Below are positions 16,601 to 24,700 of a stretch of DNA of 36,375 bases, in pieces (within the stretch, counting starts at the first letter, position 1; each line of letters opens with the position of its first letter). The stretch covers positions 1 to 36,375 of the forward strand of contig DAOPZC010000048.1 of the NCBI GenBank assembly GCA_035353175.1. The letters run 5' to 3'. The notes beneath the pieces were generated by a model. That model ran no database searches. It saw nothing but the letters and a program-made list of their open reading frames with translations, and was not told the origin of the DNA. A program made the translations under genes and the position numbers. This DNA comes from DAOPZC01 sp035353175 (GTDB lineage: Bacteria; Verrucomicrobiota; Kiritimatiellia; RFP12; UBA1067).

Positions 16601-17324
16601 CGCGCATCGCGGTGTGGAAGGTGAGCCGGATCGGCGTCGCGGCGGGCAGCGACAGGCGATAGTCGGACCAGAGCGTTCCGGCGCCGCCTTTCCAGGGCGG
16701 GTGGATCGAGAGGCTGCGGCGTTGCGTCTCGCCGCGGACGACGTCGTCCGGATTGAACGTCGCGCCGCTGGAGGACTCTGCGCCGACGAAGCCGTAGGGC
16801 AGGGGGTGAGTCTCGCCGTTGCGCGCCCAGGCGCGCAGGTGGGGCGTGAGACGGAGCAGGGGCGTGAGCCCTTCGGCGAGCGGGACGGCCTCGGTCGGGG
16901 CGGCTTGGGCTGCGGGCACGGGAGTCTTGGCCGCAAACACGGCGACGGGGTGAAGTCCGTCGGTAAGTCCGCCGAAGCGGGCGTGGACCGGGTAAAGCGC
17001 TGCGAGCACGCGGGGCTTGGCGACGGCTGCGCAGGTGCGCCGCCAACCTTGGCCGGGCGCGAGCGCGACGTCGGACGAAGCGCCTTCGCGGAGTTCCCAG
17101 TCGTCGTTCAGCGCGACGGTCACGGTGCCGCGCACGGGATGGGCGCCGGCATTGGTCAGCGCCACGTCGAAGACGAGGGGAGCGTCGGTCGGCACCTGCT
17201 CCGGCACGCCCGCCAGGCTGAGCGTGACGCCGTCGCGGCTGTCGACGGGCGGATTGAAGGCGCGCGCGGTCAGGGCGCAGACCACGAGTGCGGACAGCAG
17301 GGCGCGGAGCAAGAAGGGACGCAT
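13683..17324 (-). CDS. Large secreted glycoside hydrolase-like protein, GH101/GH129-type TIM-barrel signature (paralogue 2)
   Basis: The protein has 1213 residues and is homologous to the 9867-13604 product over its whole length. It starts MRPFLLRALLSALVVCALTARA, a Sec signal peptide. Shared blocks include LRLWNGPGPKNDTTCDNGFWG, VCLDQWGGDY, FVKHDWQRWGYDYRLPEIYPP and APHDNYIDFYPDA. LFIDVFTSIAPFDYYDR carries Asp736 and MLSESGHDALIGS carries Glu783. The Asp-Glu spacing (47) is identical in the two paralogues, supporting these as the catalytic pair. Differences lie mainly in the N-terminal modules and in loops around the barrel, so they may cut different linkages of one glycan. ATG 17324 was chosen for the signal peptide and an AAAGG 8 bases upstream; an in-frame codon at 17420 would overlap the divergent control region. 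It is the first gene of a leftward pair. Confidence 0.65.
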   Translation of the reverse strand: MRPFLLRALLSALVVCALTARAFNPPVDSRDGVTLSLAGVPEQVPTDAPLVFDVALTNAGAHPVRGTVTVALNDDWELREGASSDVALAPGQGWRRTCAAVAKPRVLAALYPVHARFGGLTDGLHPVAVFAAKTPVPAAQAAPTEAVPLAEGLTPLLRLTPHLRAWARNGETHPLPYGFVGAESSSGATFNPDDVVRGETQRRSLSIHPPWKGGAGTLWSDYRLSLPAATPIRLTFHTAMRDLRRGEPPSDGVTFRVDVQAGDGPVSNLFARHVTATVWESAEVDLSAFAGQTLTLRLWNGPGPKNDTTCDNGFWGSPEIRIGTPPPPVSESVWAARLDEALRLARAAAAGAPLADGVFRLETESGSVGAALLPGAEGLTDAAIAFSDGTRDVAFRGFTVEVDGQPLGAGGGGQPVQAAAGRSGRRWTLDHVIGGAFPDGHARTARASLWAERGTLRLAWDMPGAVRTPRGEPRFTRLALGPATRPVHRIYLGFGAVFEEPGAFTLAYNGVLLGTRHIGADYAGGLSLVQATDLLPDRLVCAPAQNLFALETPHDACFTFAPSSAGAYAAARGYRQVCGFEKSPGVDGLLGRVCLDQWGGDYRQAAADLDRAAAYGLNHAVFVKHDWQRWGYDYRLPEIYPPAGGLAPFREMRDAARRAGMLFAPHDNYIDFYPDAAGFSYDHIVFHADGTPHKAWFHPDRQAQSYRWRPDAFTPWLTDNMRQMRQGFAPDALFIDVFTSIAPFDYYDRGGAFHTRAETAAGWRAAFDTSRRLLGRGSAMLSESGHDALIGSIDGVQADHWRPECWLKTFKDADRTPWHDMVTHGKMVLFAGGLGPRYDPDPKHGYGSDDYLSNTVLGGRGPLCDGPFSRRAVMTYWLLHDACDALARAEMTSHAFGPTVRQQHTVFGEDAFVWVNRGSNVWSAAGQELPAYGFYVKTPKAEAGVVRLGGRRAAFARSEGLFFADARPKPDGEARCAAETRVVAAERLGPRSFRVTFEWDMLAPLELGHVPFVHVGRRPEIEGDGERIEAQAGMALDPANLTRKGTFRSSADVALPADAPAGDYFVRYGLYHAKRGDRVPLRGLEEQKRRLCGGVLRVTPAAADYLLEEPRGDDPDLNVAGAMVDFGPLATDGAFRLQHRGRNAWELVPLPASRPLRAELRLAALGAKRRTVSAVERIDPFHAAAREAVWRQDGDTLHLSCDAASFGYRIVFR

Positions 17325-17360
17325 GAGAGGAGCCTTTCGAAAAAAAAGGGGCGCTCCGGA

Positions 17361-17440
17361 ATTGAACCATAAACCGGCGGGCCTGCGCCACGAGAAACGG
17401 GTTGACGCCTTAAGGTTCATTAGTGTACCATCGGTTCAAT
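17361..17440. promoter_or_regulatory. Divergent control region with repeated GGTTCA half-sites
   Basis: The 116-base gap between the hydrolase start (17324) and the IclR gene (17441) has ATTGAACC at 17361-17368 and its exact inverse GGTTCAAT at 17433-17440. A further GGTTCAT lies at 17414-17420. These look like IclR half-sites placed to cover both promoters. The right-hand site touches the iclR start codon. Confidence 0.45.
17402..17431 (+). promoter_or_regulatory. Promoter for the iclR-HzsA-sulfatase operon
   Basis: TTGACG (17402-17407) is followed by an 18-base spacer and TACCAT (17426-17431). Initiation would fall almost at the ATG of the IclR gene (17441), and there is no Shine-Dalgarno sequence, so the mRNA may be nearly leaderless. 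A GGTTCA half-site lies between the two promoter boxes and another just downstream. Confidence 0.4.
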
Positions 17441-18235
17441 ATGGGTAAAGAACCTGTTTACGATGTGCCGGGCCTGAGGGCTGGACTCCGGATCTCGCGG
17501 CTGCTGTGCGAGTCGCCGAAGCCGCTCGGCTTGGCCGAGCTGTGCCAGGCCTCGGGGCTCAGCAAGCACATGGTCTACCGCTGCCTGCAGACGCTGCTCG
17601 CGGAGGGCGTCATCGTGGAGGGCGGCGAGGGCCCCAAGTACGAGCCGTCCCTGCTTTCTTTCCACTACGCCTCCCTGCCGGTGGCGCGCATGTCCGTGAC
17701 GCGTGCCGCGCAAGAGCCGCTCCACGCGCTGTGGACGGAGCTGAACGAGTGCGTCTATCTCGGCGTGCTGCACGAGAACCGGATCCTCTACCTGATCCAC
17801 CACGAGGGCGGACGCGAGATCCGCTCCGGCGGCGGGCGCATGGGCGGCCGCTACTGCCTGCATGCCGACGGCGCCGGCAAAGTGCTGGCGGCGTTCGCGG
17901 ACGACGCGCTGCGCGAGCGGCTGCTGGCCGACGGGCTGGAGCGGCTGACGCCCCACACGCACGCGGACCGGAAAAGTTTTTTGGCCGAGTTGGCCCGCGT
18001 CCACAGGCAGGGTTTCGCCGTCGACCGGGAGGAGTACATCCAAGGGGTGATCTGCTTCGGCGCGCCGGTCTACGACTATGCGGGCCGCGTGGCGGGTGCG
18101 ATCTGCTGTTCGGTCCTGACTCTGCACTACACGCTGCGGGCGCTGGAGTCGGAGATCGGGCCCAAGGTGCTGGAGACGGCACGGCAGATCTCATTGACCT
18201 TGGGGGGCTGCGGGGGACCGGGGCGGCCGATGTGA
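17441..18235 (+). CDS. IclR family transcriptional regulator
   Basis: The protein has 264 residues. The N-terminal winged helix (about 5-70) contains LRISRLLCESPKPLGLAELC and LSKHMVYRCLQTLLAEGVIV. The C-terminal effector domain contains YLGVLHENRILYLIHHEGGREIR, YCLHADGAGKVLAAF, and EYIQGVICFGAPVYDYAGRVAGAICCS, typical of IclR proteins that sense small sugar acids or aromatic acids. ATG 17441 gives the usual IclR start; an in-frame GTG at 17423 would add six residues and lies in the promoter. It is divergent from the two large hydrolases and 35 bases ahead of the first HzsA-related gene, so it probably controls both arms in response to a breakdown product of the target glycan. Confidence 0.88.
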   Translation: MGKEPVYDVPGLRAGLRISRLLCESPKPLGLAELCQASGLSKHMVYRCLQTLLAEGVIVEGGEGPKYEPSLLSFHYASLPVARMSVTRAAQEPLHALWTELNECVYLGVLHENRILYLIHHEGGREIRSGGGRMGGRYCLHADGAGKVLAAFADDALRERLLADGLERLTPHTHADRKSFLAELARVHRQGFAVDREEYIQGVICFGAPVYDYAGRVAGAICCSVLTLHYTLRALESEIGPKVLETARQISLTLGGCGGPGRPM

Positions 18236-18270
18236 ACCGTGGGCCGAGGCTGTGCAGAAGAGGGGGACGC

Positions 18271-21200
18271 ATGAAAAGATCCAGAGGACTGATTCTTTTC
18301 CTATGCGCGGCGCTGTGCGCGGCACATCTCGTCCGCGCTCAAGGGCTGCCGCCGGAGCGGGTGCGGCAGCTCAAAGAAGACGCGGCGCGGTTCAGCCCGG
18401 AGGCGGCGCGTCGCGCGGTCGAAGCGGAAGCCGCCAAAGGCGGAGCGCGCTACGATGCTCCCCGGCACCGCGCAGCCATCGCCGCGCTGGCCGACAAGCT
18501 CCCGGAGGTCGCGAGCGCGCTTGGCGGGCAGGATGCGGCCAAACAGAAAGAGGCCGAGGCGCTGATCGAGGGCGCCCGCGCGGCGCTGCTGGCGAGCCCG
18601 CTGCTGGACGACCTCAGCCTGCTCGCCGTGCGGCGCACGCCGGGCGCCGAGACGGCGCGGCGGGGAATGGGCAAAGAGCTGGGCTTCCTGAACTTGAACC
18701 CGTTCAACCACGCCGACATGCGCCGCACGGGGTGGACCAACGAGATCGTGCGGATCGCGAACCTGCGCGGCGCGCCGACCTTCGAAACCGTCTATCGCCC
18801 CGACCGCGGCGCGATCGTGCGCGACCTGGACCTCGACTTCGACGCGCGGCACGTGCTCTTCTCCGGCATCAACGCGAACGGGCGCTGGGCGTTGTTCGAG
18901 ACCGCGCCGGAGGGCGGCGCGCCGGTCGAGGTCACGCCGAACGCGTATCCGGACGTCGATTGGTTCGACGGCTGTTATCTGCCCGACGGGCGCGTGGCGA
19001 TGCTCGGGACGGCCGCGTACCAAGGTCTGCCCTGCGTGAACGGAAGTCTGCCCGTGGCCATGCTCTATCTGCTGGACCGCAAGACGGGCACGCTCCGGCA
19101 GCTGACCTTCGAGCAAGACAGCGACTACACGCCGGCCGTGATGAACGACGGGAGGCTGGTCTACACGCGGTGGGAGTACTCCGACCTGCAGCACTACTGG
19201 TCGCGCATTCTGATGACCATGAATCCGGACGGCACCTCGCAGCTGTCGCTCTACGGCTCCAACTCGTACTTCCCCACGGTCCTGCACCAGTGCCGCCCGA
19301 TCCCCGACGACCCGCACCGGATGATCGGCGTCGTGGGCGGCCACCACGACGTGCCGGAAGCCGGGCGCCTGATGCTGTTCGATCCGTCGCTGGCCCGCTC
19401 ATACCCGTTCGTTTACGACCCGCCTTCCAAGAGCTGGGGCCCCGAAGGCACCACGCCCTTCCGCATTCTGGCGAAAACGTTGCCCAAGGAGCGCACGGGC
19501 CTGGTGCATGAGTTTCCCGGTTTCGGACAGGACGTGCCGGGCGACGTTGCCGACGGCCTTGTGCGCAACCAGTTCGAACGCGGCAAACCCTATTTCGTCT
19601 ATCCGTATCCGCTCAGCGACACGCATGTGCTCGTGTCGGCCAAGACCGGCCGCGACGCGCTGTGGGGCGTGTATCTCGTGGATGTGTTCGACAACGTCAC
19701 GCGCATCGCCGAGATCGAGGGCGCGGCGCTCTTCGAGCCGGTCCCGCTGGCGGCCCGCAAGCGCCCGCCCGTCATTCCAGACCGGATCGTGCCCGGTGCC
19801 CAAACCGCCACGGCCCACATCGCCGACATCTACAGCGGTCCGGGCTTGCGGGGCGTGCCGCGCGGGACGGTCAAACGCCTGCGCGTCTTCGCCTACCACT
19901 TCAACTATGAGCGCACCGGAGGCCCGGCCTCGGTCGGGCTCGGACGCGTTGAAGCGGGCTGGGACATCAAGCGCCTCCTCGGGACCGTCGCGGTCGAAGC
20001 GGACGGCTCGGCGTGCTTCGAGATCCCCGCCAACACGCCGGTCTCGTTGCAGCCGCTCGATGCGGACGGCGCCGCTCTTCAGCTCATGCGCTCCTGGCTG
20101 GTCGGCATGCCCGGCGAGCGCGTCTCCTGTCTGGGGTGCCACGAGGACAACAGGTCGTCGGTCACGACGGGCCGCGCGCTGGCGGACGCGAAGCCGCCGC
20201 AGCAGATCCGGCCGTTTCAGGGCCCGGTGCGGCCCTTCGGCTTCGAATGCGAGATGTGGCCCTTGGCGCAGCGGTACTGCCTGGCGTGCCACGGCGACGC
20301 GTCGAAGGCGCCGCTGCGCGCGTGCGATCAAGGCGGCGAGCCCGGGAAACCGCGGCGCCTGCTGATGAGCGACGCCGAAAGCTGCTACCACCTGATCCAC
20401 CCGTACGTCCGTCGTCCCGGGCCCGAGAGCGAGATGGCGCTGCTCAACCCGCTGGAGTGGCATGCGTCGACAAGTCCGCTCGTGCAGCAGCTGCGCAAGG
20501 GGCACCACGGCGTGGCGCTCGACCGCGACGCGTGGGAAACGCTGTTCACGTGGATCGACCTCAACGCGCCGTGGCGCGGAAAATGGGAACCGCCCGAGGC
20601 GCGCGGACAGGCGCAACGGACGCGGCGCCTGGAGCTGAAGCGGCGGTTCGCGGACGACGCCGCCGACCCCGAAGCCGAGTACGACACGTGGCGCGCGGCG
20701 GTCCGCGCGCGCGGCGCGCCGGCTCCGGTTGCGCCGAAGCCCGTGCCGCTGCCTCCGCCCGACACCCTTGCGGTGCCCGGCTTTCCGTTCGGGGCCGAGC
20801 AGGCCCGCGGGGCGCAGTCCGCGCTGGGCGCGACGCGTCGGACCGTGAAGCTGCCGAACGGCGAGACGCTGACGTTCGTCCGCATTCCGGCGGGCGCGTT
20901 TCCGATGGGGGCCGCAGATGGCGATCCCGATGAGCGGCCGCGCGCGGTCGTGTCCATCGCCAAGCCCTTCTGGCTGTCCGAGACCGAGGTGAAGAACAGC
21001 CAGTACCAGGCGTTCGATCCCGACCACGACTCGCGCTATCAGGACTTGCACGGCATGGACCATACGGTTCCGGGCGACATCGCGAACCACCGCGACCAGC
21101 CGGCGATCCGCATGAGCTGGCTGCAGGCCGCGGCGTTCTGCGCGTGGCTCAGCCGCAGCGCCGGCGTGAGCGCGGCGCTGCCGACCGAGGCGCAGTGGGA

Positions 21201-21678
21201 GTGGGCGGCGCGTGCGGGTGCGTCGACGCGCTTCCCCTGGGGCGGGGTCGACGACGACTTCGGCGCGTGGGCCAACCTCTCGGATCAGGCGGTGCGGTGG
21301 TCGAACACGGTCGGATGGGAGGGCGGCAACCGCATTCAGAAGCGCCAGCCCTATGAGGTCGCCCTGGGATACCCGCTGCACGAGGAGCGTTTCACCGACA
21401 ACTGGTACAGCATCGACTATGTGGCGCAGGCCCGGCCCAACGCGTGGGGCGTGTACGACATGGCCGGCAACGCGGGCGAGTGGACGCGCAGCAGCTACCG
21501 GCCCTATCCGTATGCCGACGACGACGGCCGCAACAGCGGTGCTGCGGATGAGCCCAAGGTGGTCCGCGGGGGCTCGTTCCGCGACCGGCCGCGCGACGCG
21601 GGCGCGGCTGTGCGGCGCGCGTACGCCGCCTGGCAGGCCGTCTATGACGTGGGGTTCAGAGTCGTGATCGAGAACTGA
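18271..21678 (+). CDS. HzsA-related beta-propeller diheme protein with C-terminal FGE-like domain
   Basis: The protein has 1135 residues with a signal peptide (MKRSRGLILFLCAALCAAHLVRA). A propeller-like middle region has TolB/PD40-type blades (LDLDFDARHVLFSGIN, AVMNDGRLVYTRWEY, MTMNPDGTSQLSLYG). Two c-type heme motifs follow, CLGCH (620-624) and CLACH (670-674), then the shared TWIDLNAPW motif. This is the layout of proteins related to the hydrazine synthase alpha subunit. From about 855 to the end is a sulfatase-modifying-factor (FGE) fold, with LTFVRIPAGAFPMGA, LPTEAQWEWAARAG, GVYDMAGNAGEW and VVRGGSF. The two copper-binding cysteines of true FGE are missing after RGGSF, so it should not make formylglycine. 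It is periplasmic if exported. It is second in the operon, 41 bases before the next gene. The function is unknown. Confidence 0.75.
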   Translation: MKRSRGLILFLCAALCAAHLVRAQGLPPERVRQLKEDAARFSPEAARRAVEAEAAKGGARYDAPRHRAAIAALADKLPEVASALGGQDAAKQKEAEALIEGARAALLASPLLDDLSLLAVRRTPGAETARRGMGKELGFLNLNPFNHADMRRTGWTNEIVRIANLRGAPTFETVYRPDRGAIVRDLDLDFDARHVLFSGINANGRWALFETAPEGGAPVEVTPNAYPDVDWFDGCYLPDGRVAMLGTAAYQGLPCVNGSLPVAMLYLLDRKTGTLRQLTFEQDSDYTPAVMNDGRLVYTRWEYSDLQHYWSRILMTMNPDGTSQLSLYGSNSYFPTVLHQCRPIPDDPHRMIGVVGGHHDVPEAGRLMLFDPSLARSYPFVYDPPSKSWGPEGTTPFRILAKTLPKERTGLVHEFPGFGQDVPGDVADGLVRNQFERGKPYFVYPYPLSDTHVLVSAKTGRDALWGVYLVDVFDNVTRIAEIEGAALFEPVPLAARKRPPVIPDRIVPGAQTATAHIADIYSGPGLRGVPRGTVKRLRVFAYHFNYERTGGPASVGLGRVEAGWDIKRLLGTVAVEADGSACFEIPANTPVSLQPLDADGAALQLMRSWLVGMPGERVSCLGCHEDNRSSVTTGRALADAKPPQQIRPFQGPVRPFGFECEMWPLAQRYCLACHGDASKAPLRACDQGGEPGKPRRLLMSDAESCYHLIHPYVRRPGPESEMALLNPLEWHASTSPLVQQLRKGHHGVALDRDAWETLFTWIDLNAPWRGKWEPPEARGQAQRTRRLELKRRFADDAADPEAEYDTWRAAVRARGAPAPVAPKPVPLPPPDTLAVPGFPFGAEQARGAQSALGATRRTVKLPNGETLTFVRIPAGAFPMGAADGDPDERPRAVVSIAKPFWLSETEVKNSQYQAFDPDHDSRYQDLHGMDHTVPGDIANHRDQPAIRMSWLQAAAFCAWLSRSAGVSAALPTEAQWEWAARAGASTRFPWGGVDDDFGAWANLSDQAVRWSNTVGWEGGNRIQKRQPYEVALGYPLHEERFTDNWYSIDYVAQARPNAWGVYDMAGNAGEWTRSSYRPYPYADDDGRNSGAADEPKVVRGGSFRDRPRDAGAAVRRAYAAWQAVYDVGFRVVIEN

Positions 21679-21719
21679 TGCGGGCGCCGCCGGCAGGCGG
21701 TTCACAAGAGGGACGGACG

Positions 21720-24700
21720 ATGAGAAGAACGATCGCCTTGTTTGGGTTCTCCTCCTGCATGGCCGTGGCTGGCCTCGCGGAGCCTATGGCGGCATGGGAC
21801 TCGGGGCAGCTCAAGGATGCTCCGGGCGCGCAGGCGGGCGGGCGTGCGGTGACGCAACGGGCACTGGAGCTGTCCGGCCGGCATGCCCTGCGTGTGGCTG
21901 CGGGCGTCTTGCCGGAAAAGCTGCCGGGGTTCGCGGTCACAACCTGGGTGCGCCCCGAGAAATTCGAACGCTACAACGAGCTGTTCAGGATTGAAGCGCC
22001 TGCAGGGCGCGTGCTCTTCTCTTTCCAAGAGGGCGGAACGGTTCTGGCGCTGGGGCTCGACGTCAGCGGGGTGTACCGCGAATGCGATGCGGCGGTCCGG
22101 CCCGACGCGCTGCTCGACGGCGGCTGGCACTTTGTCGCGGCCACGTTCGACGGGCGCGAGATGCGCGTGTACCTCGACGGGGCGTTGGCCGGACAATTGC
22201 CGCATCCGGGCACGGCCATCGCGGCCCGCGCGCCGGGCTTTGTCGGCTCGCACGGCGGCTTCGGCGAATTCTATCAAGGCGGCCTTGACGATCTGCGGCT
22301 CTATGCGGAGTCTTTGTCGGTCGCGCAGCTGACGGACATGCTCAAGGGCGGCGCGTCGGTTCTGGCCGAGTATGCGGTGAAGTCGTTGCCCGACGCATGG
22401 AAGCCGCTCTTGCAGGAGCATCCCACCTTTGCGGCGACACTCACCGAGGCCCGCAAGGCGGTGGCGCGCGCCGGAAAAGGATGCCCGCCGGAAATCAAGA
22501 CCCTGTTCGGCGTGACGCTCTCCGCCCGCTTCCCGGACGCGTGCGCGGCCTATGCCCGTTTGTACGGCGAAGCCCCCATGCTTTATCTGACACACGCGAA
22601 TCTGGGCGCGATGAAGGCCAGGCTGGAAGAGCATGTGGAGCGGATGACCGAGTACATGCCGCTGACAGAGGGGCAATGGGCGCGCTGCGCGGCAGGGGAA
22701 CGACAGCGCTGGCAGGGGATAAAATTGTGGGCGGATGGCATGCGGACGAGGCTTGCATCGGGGACCGAGGCGGATGAGCACCTGCTGGTCGACGCCGTGA
22801 CGGCCTCTTGGCCGCCGGAGCCGGAGCGCCCGACCGCGGCGGAGCCGGTCGCGCCCTACGTCCGGCCCGGCACGCCGGCGGTTCGGACGTATACGGCCGA
22901 GGAGGCGCGGCAAGCCATCGAAAAGGACTGGTGGTTCCAAGTGGACGGCAAACCCGACCTGGCGCGGGAGCTGACGCGCACGCGCGCGGTCGCGGCGCGC
23001 CTCTGCCGCCCCGGCGACGGGCTGGACGCGCTCGCCGGCGATGCCGCGAATCCGGCGCTGTCGCCGGAGCGGGTCAAGGAGACCTATCTCGCGCTCCGCC
23101 GCATCCGCCGCGGGCTGCTGTTGGACAATCCCGTGATCGATTTCACGCGGCTGCTGCTCGTCGACATGCCCTATCCGCAGGGCCGCGAATGGCAGCACGA
23201 AACGCGGCACAGGCTCGGCTACATGGCGGTGCCGGGCGGGCAGCTGCTCGTGGTCGACGGACTGGACCTCAGCGGTCCGGTGCGGCGGCTCATGCCGCAG
23301 GCTCCGCTGCACGGCAGCTTCTGGCGGCCGGATGTCTCGGCTGACGGACGGCGCGTGCTCTTCTGTTTCAAACCGCACAACGAGAAGTCGTTCCACATCT
23401 ACGAGATCGGCGTCGACGGGACGGGTCTGCGGCAGCTCACGTCCGGCTGCTACGATGACTTCGATCCCGCGTATCTGCCCGACGGCACGCACTATGTGTT
23501 CACCTCGACGCGCGGCCACACCTATGTGCGCTGCATGCCGCCGACCAACGCCTTCAATCTCATGCGCGGCGCGCTGGACGGCGACGAGCTCTATTTCATC
23601 TCGGCCAACAACGAGCCCGACTACCTGCCCGCGGTGATGAACGACGGGCGCGTGATCTACACGCGCTGGGAGTATACCGACAAACCGCTCTGGCGCTGCC
23701 AGAGCCTCTGGACCGTAAATCCCGACGGCACGCAGCCGAACACCTTCTGGGGCAACCAGTCGGTATGGCCCGACCTGCTCAAGGATGCGCGGCCGATTCC
23801 CGGCAGCCGCCGCGTGATGTTCACGGGCAGCGCCCACCACAACTGGTTCTCGGGCAGCGTCGGGATTGTGGATCCCGACCAAGGTTCAAATTTCCCGAAG
23901 GGACTGACCAAGGTGACGGCGGAGGTCCCGTGGCCCGAGAGCGGTAACGGTCCGGTCGATCCGGTCGAGTCGCCCGATTACCTGCCGTACGGAACCTTCG
24001 ACTCATACCAGACGCCCTGTCCGTTGAGCGAACGGGACTTCCTGGTCTCTGCGCGCAGAGGGGGGAAGTTCGCGCTCTATCTGATGGACACTGACGGGAA
24101 TCGCGAGCTGGTCTACGAGGGCGTGAACCAGATTTTCCACGCGATCCCGTTGCGCGCGCGCGTCGCGCAGCCGGTGGTGCCGGACCGCGTGGAATGGCCG
24201 GCTCGCGGCCGGCGCGCCAACCCCGAAGGCGGCACGATCTACAGCGCGAACGTTTACCACGGCGCTCCGCCCGAGCTGGCGGGCAAGGCCAAATTCCTGC
24301 GCGTGTTGCACATCGAGCAGAAGACCTACACCTACTGGAACCGGCGCCCCGCGCTGTCGACCGGCCCCGTGGTCTCGCTGCTGCAGTCGGACGGCGTGAA
24401 GCGCGTGCTCGGCACCGTGCCGGTCCATCCGGACGGTTCGTGCTGGTTCCGCGCGCCGACGGGCGTGGCGCTGCACTTCCAGCTGCTGGACGGCGACCAC
24501 CGCGCGCTTCAGACCATGCGCAGCTTCGTCAATGTCATGCCGGGCGAGAGCCGCGGCTGTCTGGGCTGTCACGAGCAGCACAGCCGCGCGCCGCAGCCGG
24601 GGGCGGGACCGGCCCAAGCCGTCCGGTCCGCGCCGGACGCGATCACGCCGCTCCCGTGGGCGTTCGATGCGGCCTTTACGGTTGCGCCGTCCGGGTGCGC

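Noticed and set aside
14232..17372. A 1046-codon plus-strand open frame over the second hydrolase gene
   Set aside because: It has the same shadow effect. It has no ribosome-binding site and overlaps the divergent promoter region.
19399..21705. A 768-codon minus-strand open frame over the first HzsA-related gene
   Set aside because: It is an antisense shadow with Arg/Ala/Val-rich composition. The plus frame carries CxxCH and FGE-like motifs.
21702..23882. A 726-codon minus-strand open frame over the LamG/HzsA-related gene
   Set aside because: It is an antisense shadow; the plus frame has a signal peptide and recognisable domains.
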